Made by a program: the position numbers and the translations under genes. Positions 1 through 8,102 of a stretch of 64,000 bases of DNA are shown here, in pieces; position 1 is the first letter of the stretch; each line of letters opens with the position of its first letter. Source of the stretch: Gammaproteobacteria bacterium (GTDB taxonomy: Bacteria > Pseudomonadota > Gammaproteobacteria > VBWC01); assembly GCA_006218035.1 (NCBI GenBank), contig VBWC01000003.1, positions 53,251-117,250 on the forward strand, given 5' to 3'. Under the pieces are notes generated by a model. That model worked only from the letters and a program-made list of their open reading frames with translations, was not told where the DNA came from and did not search any database.

Positions 1-1032
1 GCGCAGCTGCATGCGCATATCGTCGAGCTGATGCGCGAGTTCCTCGATCTCGTCCCGCGTATCGACTTCGATCGCATGATCAAGCTCGCCTGCGGCGATC
101 CGGCGCGCGCCCGCGCCCAGTTTCCTGATGGGCGCGACGATACGGCGGCTCGCGTAATAGCCGAGCACGACCAGCAGTCCGAAGGCGAGCGCGACGGCCG
201 TCGCGATGCCCGTCCGCAGGCTGTATACCGGCGCGAAGATTTCACCGGAGTCCTGCCAGACGAACGAATACCACGCGGTGTCGGTAAGCTCCGGGCCGGA
301 CAGCACCACCGGCGCGTGACCGATCAGCGACATCTCCCGGCCGCCATGTCCGTCGCTGTGTCCCTGCACCCAGCCGGGACGGTCCGCCGCCGTGCCGGTC
401 AGCAGATCCCACCCGGATATCGTGCTGCCGGTTGGCAGCAACGGGCAACTGATCACCGTGCCATGCCCGTCTATCAGCATGACGTGGCCGGTGGCGCCGA
501 ATCGCACCGGGTAGACCAGCGGGTCGAAAAACAGCCTGGCGTCGTATTCGCGTATCAGCCGGCCGGAGTGGCCCAGCGGCGTGACGGTGCGAAACACATG
601 ACGATCTTTTGGTGCGTTCCACTCGATCGGGCCGATACGTCCGGCCGATGGTGCGGTACCGTGCTCCTGGTTTGCCGCTGCGGCGATCCATGAGGCGATG
701 AGCGCCGGCGTCGCCGCGTTGTCGTCAGGCCGGCCTGGCCATGGCATACGGTCCGCCGCCGGATTTTTCAGCCACGCCTGTACGGCGGGATCTGCGGCGG
801 CCTCGCGTGCGAGCAGCCGGTTATCTTCCTGCAGGCGTTGCAGCTCAGCGGCGATCTTTCGTGCATTGTCCTCGGCCAGGGCCTTAAAACTTTCACCGAT
901 GACCGCGCGCAACTGACCTTCCCCCTTGACGTAGGTGACGCCGAGCGCAACGGCTATCGGCAATGCGCCGGCGGCGACCATGGCCAGGAGCAATTTGCTC
1001 CGCAGACCAAGCGGATATCGGGAGCGCGACAT
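1..1032 (-). CDS. Membrane sensor protein, Cache-like periplasmic domain plus HAMP (3' end outside window)
   Basis: This is the N-terminal 344 codons of a longer gene that runs off the left edge with no stop. The start is ATG at 1032-1030 (MSRSRYPLGLRSKLLLAMV). The protein has a basic N-terminus, a first membrane segment at about residues 11-33, and a periplasmic region of about 240 residues that looks like a double-Cache sensor (for example a GHVMLIDGHGTV stretch). A second membrane segment lies at about 274-295, and a HAMP linker (IVAPIRKL ... GELDHAIEV ... DEIEELAHQLDDM) fills the rest. The output domain, whether histidine kinase, GGDEF or cyclase, lies outside, so the signalling type is unknown. 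It is divergent from moaB. Domain assignment is by pattern and the ligand cannot be inferred. Confidence 0.8.
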   Translation of the reverse strand, partial: MSRSRYPLGLRSKLLLAMVAAGALPIAVALGVTYVKGEGQLRAVIGESFKALAEDNARKIAAELQRLQEDNRLLAREAAADPAVQAWLKNPAADRMPWPGRPDDNAATPALIASWIAAAANQEHGTAPSAGRIGPIEWNAPKDRHVFRTVTPLGHSGRLIREYDARLFFDPLVYPVRFGATGHVMLIDGHGTVISCPLLPTGSTISGWDLLTGTAADRPGWVQGHSDGHGGREMSLIGHAPVVLSGPELTDTAWYSFVWQDSGEIFAPVYSLRTGIATAVALAFGLLVVLGYYASRRIVAPIRKLGAGARRIAAGELDHAIEVDTRDEIEELAHQLDDMRMQLR

Positions 1033-1062
1033 GCTGGGCTCATGATTCGGGGAACAGGTCGT

Positions 1063-1099
1063 ATTATCCGCTTGTCCGCCCAACGCGCCAACGTATAAT
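1063..1099. promoter_or_regulatory. Overlapping divergent sigma-70-like promoters for the sensor gene and moaB
   Basis: On the plus strand TTGTCC (1072-1077), a 16-bp spacer and a perfect TATAAT (1094-1099) point towards moaB. On the minus strand TTGGCG (1091-1086), a 17-bp spacer and GATAAT (1068-1063) point towards the sensor gene. The two promoters interlock, so RNA polymerase could probably occupy only one at a time. This is read from the sequence; activity is inferred. Confidence 0.5.
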
Positions 1100-1157
1100 T
1101 GTCCCGAAATCCGCACGGCGGCAACCCATGTCCGCCGGTTTTTGTCAGGAGCAAATC

Positions 1158-1703
1158 GTGGAAAATCCCATCCGTGTTGTCGTACTGACGATCAGTGATC
1201 GCTGCTCGGCGGGCGAGGCCGTCGATACGGCCGGTCCGGCAGTAGCGCGTCTGCTGCAAAGCACTATCGGCGCACGCGTGGTGCACCGCGAAATCCTGCC
1301 CGATGAGCAGCCGCGGATCGCCGGAAAACTGATCCACTACTGCGACATTGAGCCGGTCGACATGATTGTTACCGTGGGCGGTACCGGTCCGGCGCCGCGC
1401 GATGTCACGCCGGAGGCGACGCGCGATGTCATTGACCGGACGATGCCGGGGTTCGGTGAGGCCATGCGGCTCGCTTCGTTGCAGAAGACGCCGACGGCGA
1501 TGCTGTCGCGCGGTATATCGGGTATCCGCAAGGCGACGTTTATCATCAATCTGCCGGGATCGGAGCGCGGCGCCGTCGAAAACCTTGCAGCGATACTGCC
1601 GGCGATCCCGCACGGCGTGCGGCTGGTGCGGGGCCACGCGGCGGACTGCGATTGTTGCGCGCCGCTGAAAAAGGCGCCGGCGGTGGCCTTGAGTTGCGGC
1701 TGA
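1158..1703 (+). CDS. moaB: MoaB/MogA-family molybdopterin protein
   Basis: 181-residue member of the MoaB/Mog family, which binds molybdopterin and, in the MogA branch, adenylylates it before molybdenum insertion. The family signature is clear in GGTGPAPRDVTPEA, and the N-terminal IRVVVLTISDRCSAGEAVDTAG matches the usual first strand. GTG at 1158 is chosen because AGGAG lies six bases upstream; an ATG at 1128 lacks such a site. The C-terminus carries a short Cys-rich tail (CDCCAPLKK). The stop is followed one base later by the mobB-mobA fusion, so the two are very likely co-transcribed for molybdenum cofactor synthesis. Whether it acts as MoaB or MogA cannot be settled here. Confidence 0.88.
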   Translation: MENPIRVVVLTISDRCSAGEAVDTAGPAVARLLQSTIGARVVHREILPDEQPRIAGKLIHYCDIEPVDMIVTVGGTGPAPRDVTPEATRDVIDRTMPGFGEAMRLASLQKTPTAMLSRGISGIRKATFIINLPGSERGAVENLAAILPAIPHGVRLVRGHAADCDCCAPLKKAPAVALSCG

Positions 1704-1704
1704 C

Positions 1705-2730
1705 ATGCCGGTGCTGGCGGTATGTGGGCACAGCGGCAGCGGCAAGACCACGCTGATCGAGTGGGTCATCCCCGAGCTCGTGCGCCGGCGCCTGCGTGTT
1801 GCGGCGGTCAAACACGACGTCCACGCGATTCAGATCGACAGACCGGGCAAGGACAGCGACCGATTGTTTACGGCCGGCGCCGATGTTTATCTACGCGGGT
1901 CCAGCGAGCATCTGGTCCGGCGCCACCATCGCGACAGCGCGGAATTCGATGTGGAGTTACGGGATATCCGGCGTAGCTATGACGTCGTGCTGGTGGAGGG
2001 ATTCAAGCACAGCCCGTGGCCGAAGGTCTGGTTGCTGGGCGCCGGTGAGCGGTTGCCGCCCGCGGATGTCGCCGCGGTGCTGGATATCTACCCGCGCGAT
2101 GCCGATCGGGCGGCAAGATTCCTCGCGCTGATCGATGATCAATTGCCGCGGCAATGGCGGCAGACGCCGGTGTATGGCGGTATCCTGATTGGCGGTGCGA
2201 GCCGCCGCATGGGCCGGCCGAAGCATCTGTTGCGCGCGGCCGATGCAAGTTGGATAGAACAGATAGCGGCGGTCGCCGGTGACGCGGTCGAGCGATTGGT
2301 GGTGGTCGGTTCCGGCGAGTTGCCACCGGGGTTAACCGGGATAACGCGCCTGCCCGACGCTGCGGACTGCGACGGACCGTTGGCGGGCATGCTGGCCGCC
2401 CGGCGCTGGGCACCGGACGCCGGCTGGTTGTTCATGGCGTGCGATATGCCCGATATATCACGCGCGGCGATCGACTGGCTGCTGTCACAGCGCGCGCCGG
2501 GGCGGTGGGCCGTGCTGCCGCGATTGTCCGGCCAAGACCGGATCGAACCGTTGTTCGCTTATTATGATCCGCGCATCGCCACCGTGCTGGAAGACATGGC
2601 GGGCAGTCGTCGTTTCGGCTTCCAGCATCTGCTGGCAAACCAGGCCTGCCTGTGTCCGCGGGTGCCCGAATCCCTGGTGCCGGCGTGGCGCAACGTCAAT
2701 ACGCCGGACGATCTGGCCCTGGCCCGCTAA
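1705..2730 (+). CDS. mobBA: MobB-MobA fusion: GTP-binding adaptor plus molybdenum cofactor guanylyltransferase
   Basis: 341 residues with two domains usually encoded separately. Residues 1 to about 155 are MobB-like, with a Walker A GHSGSGKTT at 8-16, the AAVKHDVH strand and VEGFKHSPWPKV. From about 158 onward the protein is MobA-like and starts with the nucleotidyltransferase motif GGILIGGASRRMGRPKHLL; it also has MACDMPDI, the acidic metal-binding motif. MobA transfers GMP to molybdopterin to make the guanine dinucleotide cofactor of DMSO-reductase-family enzymes, and MobB assists. It follows moaB by one base. The order (MobB first) means the GTPase domain leads. No frameshift or junction stop is visible, so the fusion is genuine at DNA level. 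Confidence 0.88.
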   Translation: MPVLAVCGHSGSGKTTLIEWVIPELVRRRLRVAAVKHDVHAIQIDRPGKDSDRLFTAGADVYLRGSSEHLVRRHHRDSAEFDVELRDIRRSYDVVLVEGFKHSPWPKVWLLGAGERLPPADVAAVLDIYPRDADRAARFLALIDDQLPRQWRQTPVYGGILIGGASRRMGRPKHLLRAADASWIEQIAAVAGDAVERLVVVGSGELPPGLTGITRLPDAADCDGPLAGMLAARRWAPDAGWLFMACDMPDISRAAIDWLLSQRAPGRWAVLPRLSGQDRIEPLFAYYDPRIATVLEDMAGSRRFGFQHLLANQACLCPRVPESLVPAWRNVNTPDDLALAR

Positions 2731-2775
2731 GGTTGGGCGCCATGTATTCGTGGCAGGATAGAAGTGACCGGCAAG

Positions 2776-2851
2776 TGGCGCTCCCTAGGGGACTCGAACC
2801 CCTGTTCCCGCCGTGAGAGGGCGGTGTCCTGGGCCACTAGACGAAGGGAGC
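2776..2851 (-). tRNA. tRNA-Glu (anticodon CTC)
   Basis: 76-nt cloverleaf on the minus strand with encoded CCA. The acceptor stem is GCTCCCT paired with AGGGAGC, the discriminator is G, the T-loop is GTTCGAGTC, and the anticodon loop CTCTCAC sits on a perfect 5-bp stem (CCGCC/GGCGG). The anticodon CTC reads GAG. It stands alone between the mobB-mobA fusion and pcnB on opposite strands. Confidence 0.95.
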
Positions 2852-2970
2852 GGCATGGTAACAAATGGCAGGATATATTCTGCATAAACAAAACGACGAT
2901 GATATTATACGCCGTTTCGGCCACGGCATTAAAGCCATGGCTACAACAACGTCGAGAGGCATGACGCGTT

Positions 2971-4308
2971 ATTAGCAATCCCAATATCACGCCCCGTTCC
3001 GCCCATATCATCTCGCGGGCCAACATCAGTGATCAAGCGCTAAAAGTCTTGTATCGGTTGAAGGGCGCCGGTTACGAGGCGTTGCTTGTCGGCGGATCCG
3101 TACGTGATCTCCTGCTGGGGAGGGAGCCCAAGGATTTCGACGTTGTCACCGATGCGCGACCCGAGCAGATCAAGCAGCTGTTCAGTCACTGCCGTATCGT
3201 CGGGCGCCGGTTCCAGCTGGCGCACGTGTATTTCGGACGGGACTACATTGAAGTCGCGACGTTTCGCGCGCGGCACGACGGCGGTGAGGGCGGCCTGACC
3301 GAAAATGGCCGCATCCTGCGCGATAACGTCTATGGCAACCAGGAAGAGGACGCATGGCGGCGCGACTTCACGATCAACGCACTGTTTTACAATATCCGTG
3401 ATTTCTCCATCGTTGATTACGCGGGCGGGCTGGACGATCTCAATAGCGGTTTTCTGCGGCTAATCGGCGAACCAGAGGTACGCTATCGCGAGGACCCGGT
3501 GCGCATGCTGCGCGCGGTGCGCTTCGCGGCGATGCTTGGTTTCCGTATCCATCCGGACAGCGAGGAGCCGTTGCACCGGCTCGGGCATCTGCTGGCCGAT
3601 ATCTCCGAGGCGCGTTTGAGCGATGAGGTGATCAAGCTGTTCCTCAGCGGTTACGCGGTGCAGACGTTCGAGTTGTTGCGCAAGTACGGGCTGTTCGGTC
3701 ATCTGTTTCCACAGACCGAGCGGGTGCTGGCCGAGGAAGAACAGGGATTCCCGCACATGCTGCTGGTGCGCGCGCTGGAAAATACCGACAAACGCATCGC
3801 GGAAGGCAAGCCGGTAACGCCGGGGTTTTTGTTCGCGGCGTTGTTGTGGGAACCGGTGAGGCTGTTGACGGATAAGTATCGCGCCGACGGGGAGTCACCG
3901 GCGTACGCGCTGCAGGCGGCCGCGCATGAGGTGATCGGCCGACAGACCGCGCGTGTCGCGATGCCCAAGCGATTCACAATTATGATGAAGGAAATTTGGC
4001 AGTTGCAGCCACGCTTTCAGCACCGGACCGGCAAGCGTCCGGTCCGCCTGTACTTGCACCCGCGTTTCCGTGCCGCCTATGATTTCCTGTTGTTGCGCGC
4101 CGAGGTGGGTGAGGTGGAACAGGAACTGGCGCAATGGTGGACGGAATTCCAGACGAATGATGAGGCGCTGCGCGCGGGTATGATTGCCGAAGGCGCCGTC
4201 GCCGGTGACGCCAACGTCGCCGGTGAATCCAGCGTCGAAGGCGAGGCCCATACCGAGACACGTAAGCGGCGGCCGCGGCGCCGCAAACGCCGGCGCAAGC
4301 CCGCATGA
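2971..4308 (+). CDS. pcnB: Poly(A) polymerase I (probable ATT start)
   Basis: Adds 3' poly(A) tails to RNA, promoting decay. The nucleotidyltransferase core is evident (LLVGGSVRDLLLGREPKDFDVVTDA, with the DFD metal ligands, then RRFQLAHV and RRDFTINALFYN). The C-terminus is a strongly basic tail of Arg/Lys repeats (TRKRRPRRRKRRRKPA). The reading frame is open from 2965 and encodes the conserved N-terminal stretch TPRSAHIISRANISDQALKV. It contains no ATG, GTG or TTG before TTG at 3049, which would delete that stretch. ATT at 2971 is therefore the likely start, preceded by GAGAGG 11 bases upstream. E. coli pcnB is also known to start at AUU. The stop overlaps the folK start (ATGA). Confidence 0.9.
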   Translation: MSNPNITPRSAHIISRANISDQALKVLYRLKGAGYEALLVGGSVRDLLLGREPKDFDVVTDARPEQIKQLFSHCRIVGRRFQLAHVYFGRDYIEVATFRARHDGGEGGLTENGRILRDNVYGNQEEDAWRRDFTINALFYNIRDFSIVDYAGGLDDLNSGFLRLIGEPEVRYREDPVRMLRAVRFAAMLGFRIHPDSEEPLHRLGHLLADISEARLSDEVIKLFLSGYAVQTFELLRKYGLFGHLFPQTERVLAEEEQGFPHMLLVRALENTDKRIAEGKPVTPGFLFAALLWEPVRLLTDKYRADGESPAYALQAAAHEVIGRQTARVAMPKRFTIMMKEIWQLQPRFQHRTGKRPVRLYLHPRFRAAYDFLLLRAEVGEVEQELAQWWTEFQTNDEALRAGMIAEGAVAGDANVAGESSVEGEAHTETRKRRPRRRKRRRKPA

Positions 4309-4889
4309 TCGATATCGCCCCCGGCACGCCTCCAATGGGAGGCTCGTTAACCGAGGTTCATGCCTATGTCGGGCTCGGCGCCAATCTGGGCAACCCGGTA
4401 CGGCAACTGCTGGCGGCGCTTGATGCGCTGGAGCATATCCCGGCGACCCGCGTTATCGCCAGTTCGTCTCTGTATCGCAGCCGGCCGATGGGCGACATCG
4501 GTCAGCCGGATTTTATCAACGCGGTCGCCGCACTGGCTACCGGGCTCACGCCCCTGGAGTTGTTGGAGCACCTGCAACGTATCGAGCGCGAACAGGGGCG
4601 GGTGCGTACAGTGGAGCGTTGGGGACCACGCCGGCTCGATCTCGATTTACTGCTCTACGGCGACGAGACGATACGATCGGCGCGGCTGCAAGTGCCGCAT
4701 CCGGGACTGTGCGAGCGTGATTTTGTGTTGTGCCCGCTGAACGAGATTGCGCCACACCTGGAGATTGCCGGGCTCGGTACCGTGGCCGACCTGCTGGCCA
4801 GGTGCCGGCGTCACGATGTGCAGCGCGTCGGCCGGCCAGCGGAGATGCAGGGGCGGGCAGGCGACAGCCGGCCGGCGATGGATCAATGA
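4305..4889 (+). CDS. folK: 2-amino-4-hydroxy-6-hydroxymethyldihydropteridine pyrophosphokinase
   Basis: 194 residues, the HPPK family that pyrophosphorylates the pterin in folate synthesis. The family pattern is intact: AYVGLGANLGNP at the N-terminus, SSLYRSRPMG and DFINAVAAL, and the signature RWGPRRLDLDLLLYGD with its two catalytic Asp residues. Residues 1-15 before the conserved core are unusually long; the second Met (MGGSLTEV) at 4335 is an alternative start. It overlaps pcnB and the following kinase gene by ATGA at both ends, which implies translational coupling within a pcnB-folK-dNK-panB-panC run. Confidence 0.92.
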   Translation: MIDIAPGTPPMGGSLTEVHAYVGLGANLGNPVRQLLAALDALEHIPATRVIASSSLYRSRPMGDIGQPDFINAVAALATGLTPLELLEHLQRIEREQGRVRTVERWGPRRLDLDLLLYGDETIRSARLQVPHPGLCERDFVLCPLNEIAPHLEIAGLGTVADLLARCRRHDVQRVGRPAEMQGRAGDSRPAMDQ

Positions 4890-5527
4890 CGCCGGGCTTT
4901 ATTGTTGTCGAGGGACCGATAGGCGTCGGCAAGACCAGTCTCGCGCGGCGGCTCGCGGCAACGTTCGGCAGCGAACTGCTGCTGGAAGGTGCCGAGGAGA
5001 ATCCGTTTCTCGAACGTTTCTATCAGAATCCGCGCCATGCGGCGTTGCCGACCCAGCTCTATTTCCTGTTTCAGCGGGCGCGTCAATTGCAGGCGATACG
5101 GCAGGGGGATATGTTCAATCCGGTGCACGTTGCCGATTTCTTAATGGAAAAGGACCGGCTGTTCGCCCAGATCACGCTCGATGACGAAGAGTTCAAGCTC
5201 TACGAACAGGTCTACCGGCAGATGACGCTGGAAGTTTCGCGTCCCGATCTGGTGGTGTACCTGCAGGCACCGGTCAGCGTGCTGCTGGAGCGTATCGCCA
5301 GGCGTGGCTTACCGTACGAAAAGCTGATCGAATCGGCTTATCTGCAACGGGTGGTCGATGCCTATACGCGTTTTTTCCATCATTACGATGCGTCGCCGTT
5401 GCTCATCGTCAACGCCACCGACATCGATCTGGCGCGCAGTGAGGACGACTATCAGCTGCTGCTGGAGCGCATACGCGAAACGAGCCGCGGTCGCCACTAC
5501 TTCAATCCCATGCCGATTGCGCTGTAA
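4886..5527 (+). CDS. Deoxynucleoside kinase family protein (deoxyadenosine/deoxyguanosine kinase-like)
   Basis: 213 residues. Walker A GPIGVGKTS at 10-18 is followed by the dNK-type substrate residues (EGAEENPFLERFYQNP, then LYFLFQRARQLQ) and an ERI...GLPYEK region typical of the family. Such kinases phosphorylate deoxynucleosides for salvage. A gene of this type is commonly found between folK and panB in gammaproteobacteria, where its physiological role is not well defined. The start overlaps the folK stop as ATGA. Substrate preference cannot be read from the sequence. Confidence 0.85.
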   Translation: MTPGFIVVEGPIGVGKTSLARRLAATFGSELLLEGAEENPFLERFYQNPRHAALPTQLYFLFQRARQLQAIRQGDMFNPVHVADFLMEKDRLFAQITLDDEEFKLYEQVYRQMTLEVSRPDLVVYLQAPVSVLLERIARRGLPYEKLIESAYLQRVVDAYTRFFHHYDASPLLIVNATDIDLARSEDDYQLLLERIRETSRGRHYFNPMPIAL

Positions 5528-5600
5528 AATCGCGTTTTCGGCAATATGGCCGCTGGCGGCGGTATTGTGAGCGCGACGGGTCTGCCTTGAAACCAACGAG

Positions 5601-6425
5601 ATGACTGCGGTGAATAACCAGACCATCACGACACTGGTAACGCTACGCACGCTGCAGAAGTACAAGTCGCAGCATGACCGGTTTGCCTGCCTGACCGCCT
5701 ACGATGCGAGCTACGCGCGTTTGCTGGCAGCCGCCGGAGTCGAGGTGCTGCTGGTCGGCGATTCGCTCGGTATGGTGATTCAGGGGCAGACGAGTACGCT
5801 GCCGGTGACGATCGCTGACATGATCTACCACACACGCTGCGTGCGCCGCGGCAGTCCCGACACGCTGCTGATCGCGGATATGCCGTTCATGAGTGACATG
5901 ACCCCGATGCAGGCGCTGGGCAACGCGTCGCGGCTGCTCGCCGAGGGCGGCGCGAATGTCGTCAAGCTCGAAGGTGGCGCGCGTCTGCTCGATACCGTGT
6001 CGTTACTTGCCGGTCGCGGTGTGCCGGTATGCGCGCATCTGGGCCTGTTGCCGCAATCGGTCAACAAGCTCGGCGGATACAGCGTGCAGGGGCGTGATGC
6101 CCGGGCCGCGCGGCAGATCGTTCAGGACGCGCAGGATCTCGAGCGCGCCGGCGCCGATCTGGTACTGATCGAGTGCGTGCCGAATGCGCTTGCCGAAGAA
6201 GTGGTGGCGCGGCTGAAAATCCCGGTGATCGGTATCGGCGCGGGTCCCTCCTGCGACGGCCAGGTACTGGTGGTCTACGACATGCTCGGCATTACGCCCG
6301 GTAAACCGCCGCGTTTTGTCAGAAACTTTCTCGCGGATCACGGCGATGTTCAACAGGCGGTGGCGGGCTATGTCGAGGCGGTCAGGAACGGGACCTTTCC
6401 GGCGCCGGAGCACTGTTTTAAATAA
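5601..6425 (+). CDS. panB: 3-methyl-2-oxobutanoate hydroxymethyltransferase
   Basis: 274 residues. Transfers a hydroxymethyl group from 5,10-methylene-THF to ketoisovalerate, the first committed pantothenate step. It has the conserved CLTAYDASYARLLAAAGVEVLLVGDSLG with the Mg-binding Asp, ADMPFMS, KLEGG and AHLGLLPQSV, and ends in the usual IGIGAG...CDGQVLVVYDMLG segment. The start is ATG at 5601 in a 73-bp gap after the kinase gene. The stop overlaps the panC ATG by one base (TAATG). Length matches the E. coli enzyme. Confidence 0.97.
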   Translation: MTAVNNQTITTLVTLRTLQKYKSQHDRFACLTAYDASYARLLAAAGVEVLLVGDSLGMVIQGQTSTLPVTIADMIYHTRCVRRGSPDTLLIADMPFMSDMTPMQALGNASRLLAEGGANVVKLEGGARLLDTVSLLAGRGVPVCAHLGLLPQSVNKLGGYSVQGRDARAARQIVQDAQDLERAGADLVLIECVPNALAEEVVARLKIPVIGIGAGPSCDGQVLVVYDMLGITPGKPPRFVRNFLADHGDVQQAVAGYVEAVRNGTFPAPEHCFK

Positions 6426-7282
6426 TGCAGACCGTGACGACGAGCGCGGCGCTGCGCGATGTGTTATCGGGCTGGCGCACGCAACGACAACGTATTGCGC
6501 TGGTGCCGACGATGGGCAATCTGCATGACGGGCATTTGAGTCTCATCCGGTGTGCGCGGCAGGCGGGCGACAGGGTGGTAGCGAGTATCTTCGTCAATCC
6601 GCTCCAGTTCGGCGCCGCCGAGGACTTTGACGGTTATCGGCGCACGCTGGACCTGGACGCCGGCAAACTGCGCGAGGCAGGCGTCGATCTGCTGTTTGCA
6701 CCGGGCGACGCGGAGATTTATCCCCACGGCCACCGCGATGTCACCGCGGTCGAGGTGCCGGTGTTGTCGACGATGCTGTGCGGCGAGTTCCGGCCCGGTC
6801 ATTTCCGCGGCGTGGCGACCGTCGTCGCCAAGCTGTTCAATCTGGTGGAGCCGGACGTCGCCGTGTTCGGCGAGAAGGACTACCAGCAACTGCTGGTGAT
6901 TCGCCGCATGGTGACTGATCTGGATTTCCCGGTGCGGATAGTCGCGGCGCCGACGGTGCGGGAAACGGATGGGCTCGCCATGAGTTCGCGCAACGGCTAT
7001 CTTGCTGCCGGCGAACGGCAGCGCGCGGCCGTGCTGTATGAAACGTTAAGCGCCATCCGCGACGCGATTACGGGCGGGCTGCGTGACTACAAGGCACTTG
7101 AAGCACAAGGGCGATTGCGACTTGAACGCGCGGGATTCCATCCCGATTATGTCGCTATACGGCGGTCCGCGGATCTGCTGCCCGCTGGCACCAGTGACAG
7201 AAATCTGGCGATCATGGCGGCAGCGTGGCTCGGAAGGGCGCGTCTGATCGACAATTTGCAGCTGAGCTTGTCTAGCGGGTGA
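6425..7282 (+). CDS. panC: Pantothenate synthetase (pantoate-beta-alanine ligase)
   Basis: 285 residues. Joins pantoate and beta-alanine using ATP. Recognised by VPTMGNLHDGHLSLI (the HxGH-type nucleotidyl-transfer motif), SIFVNPLQFG, FRGVATVVAKLFNLV, FGEKDYQQL and the KMSKS-like SSRNGYL. It is translationally coupled to panB, so with panD downstream the window holds the whole pantothenate branch apart from ketopantoate reductase. Confidence 0.97.
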   Translation: MQTVTTSAALRDVLSGWRTQRQRIALVPTMGNLHDGHLSLIRCARQAGDRVVASIFVNPLQFGAAEDFDGYRRTLDLDAGKLREAGVDLLFAPGDAEIYPHGHRDVTAVEVPVLSTMLCGEFRPGHFRGVATVVAKLFNLVEPDVAVFGEKDYQQLLVIRRMVTDLDFPVRIVAAPTVRETDGLAMSSRNGYLAAGERQRAAVLYETLSAIRDAITGGLRDYKALEAQGRLRLERAGFHPDYVAIRRSADLLPAGTSDRNLAIMAAAWLGRARLIDNLQLSLSSG

Positions 7283-7324
7283 TCAGGCGGGAAAATGGGC
7301 GCGCTGGACAGGATGATAATTGGG

Positions 7325-7330
7325 TATAAT
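7325..7330 (+). promoter_or_regulatory. Candidate -10 element ahead of panD
   Basis: A perfect TATAAT at 7325-7330 lies 50 bp upstream of the panD start. The best -35-like hexamer, TGGACA at 7305-7310, gives only a 14-bp spacer, so the promoter is weak on paper. It suggests panD has its own transcript although it follows panC by 97 bp. Confidence 0.35.
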
Positions 7331-7379
7331 TCGCGACCGGGCCGGACAGGCAGGATTTTCAGATAGTTGGGAACGACCC

Positions 7380-7760
7380 ATGCAGAGAACCATGTTAAAA
7401 GCGAAGTTGCACCGTGCGTGCGTGACACATTCCGAACTGGAATATGACGGGTCATGCGCGATCGACGGTAAGTTGCTCGAGGCGGCCGGAATCGCCGAAT
7501 ACGAGCAGATACAGATCTATAACATCAATAACGGCGAGCGTTTTACTACCTATGCGATCCGCGCGGCCGAAGGATCCGGCATCGTGTCGGTCAACGGCGC
7601 CGCCGCCCATAAGGCCAGTCCGGGCGATCGCGTGATTATCTGCATTTACGCGACGGTGGACGAGCGGGAGCTGGCGGCGTTCAAGCCGACGCTGATCTAT
7701 CTCGACGGGCGCAACCGCATCGAGCGGCGCAGCCACTTCATCCCGGTGCAGGTGGCGTAG
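7380..7760 (+). CDS. panD: Aspartate 1-decarboxylase, pyruvoyl enzyme precursor
   Basis: 126 residues. Makes beta-alanine for PanC. The N-terminus [20 protein letters not shown] aligns with the usual family start, fixing ATG 7380 rather than the in-frame TTG 60 bases earlier. The self-cleavage site is at Gly24-Ser25 in the motif YDGSCAID; Ser25 becomes the pyruvoyl group. VNGAAAH and the C-terminal PVQVA are conserved. It is the last of three pantothenate genes on the plus strand and converges with a small minus-strand gene 23 bp away. Confidence 0.96.
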   Translation: MQRTMLKAKLHRACVTHSELEYDGSCAIDGKLLEAAGIAEYEQIQIYNINNGERFTTYAIRAAEGSGIVSVNGAAAHKASPGDRVIICIYATVDERELAAFKPTLIYLDGRNRIERRSHFIPVQVA

Positions 7761-7783
7761 CGTTCCGGTCCCGTCCGGCGACG

Positions 7784-7990
7784 TCAGGCGGACAGTGCCG
7801 CGCCTGCGTCGGTTAGACAATCCTCGCGCCACAGACAGGCGGTCTGATCGCAGTAGCCGCTGTGCGCGGTACCGAAACAATCGAAGTTTCCCTCTCCCTG
7901 CTGGATTGCCCGGATCAGCGCGGTCTTGTCCAGTTTTCCCGCTTTGACGCCGGTACTGCGGGCGATTTTCTGTACGTCCTGTAGTTTCAT
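7784..7990 (-). CDS. Small SAP/Rho-N-like protein with four cysteines
   Basis: 68 residues. ATG at 7990 is chosen because AGGGAG lies about seven bases upstream; a longer start at 8014 would include that Shine-Dalgarno sequence. Residues 1-31 (KLQDVQKIARSTGVKAGKLDKTALIRAIQ) have the helix-extended-helix pattern of SAP or Rho N-terminal domains, which bind nucleic acid. The C-terminal half has Cys at 38, 47, 52 and 58 in a C-x8-C-x4-C-x5-C arrangement (NFDCFGTA, YCDQ, CLWREDC) that could hold a metal. I recognise similar uncharacterised bacterial proteins but no known function. It lies between panD and ppc, same strand as ppc. Confidence 0.7.
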   Translation of the reverse strand: MKLQDVQKIARSTGVKAGKLDKTALIRAIQQGEGNFDCFGTAHSGYCDQTACLWREDCLTDAGAALSA

Positions 7991-8102
7991 CGCGGGTCTC
8001 CCTGTCGGTTCCAATGCGGCGGCGGTATGCGGTATATCGTGCGCGATACCACAGCCGCGTTGATAGAGAGACTGCGGAAGTACGGCAGAGTTCCCGGGGA
8101 AT

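Noticed and set aside
31..693. 220-codon ORF on the plus strand at the left edge
   Set aside because: It lies antisense to the clearly conserved Cache-HAMP sensor on the minus strand; its translation shows no domain.
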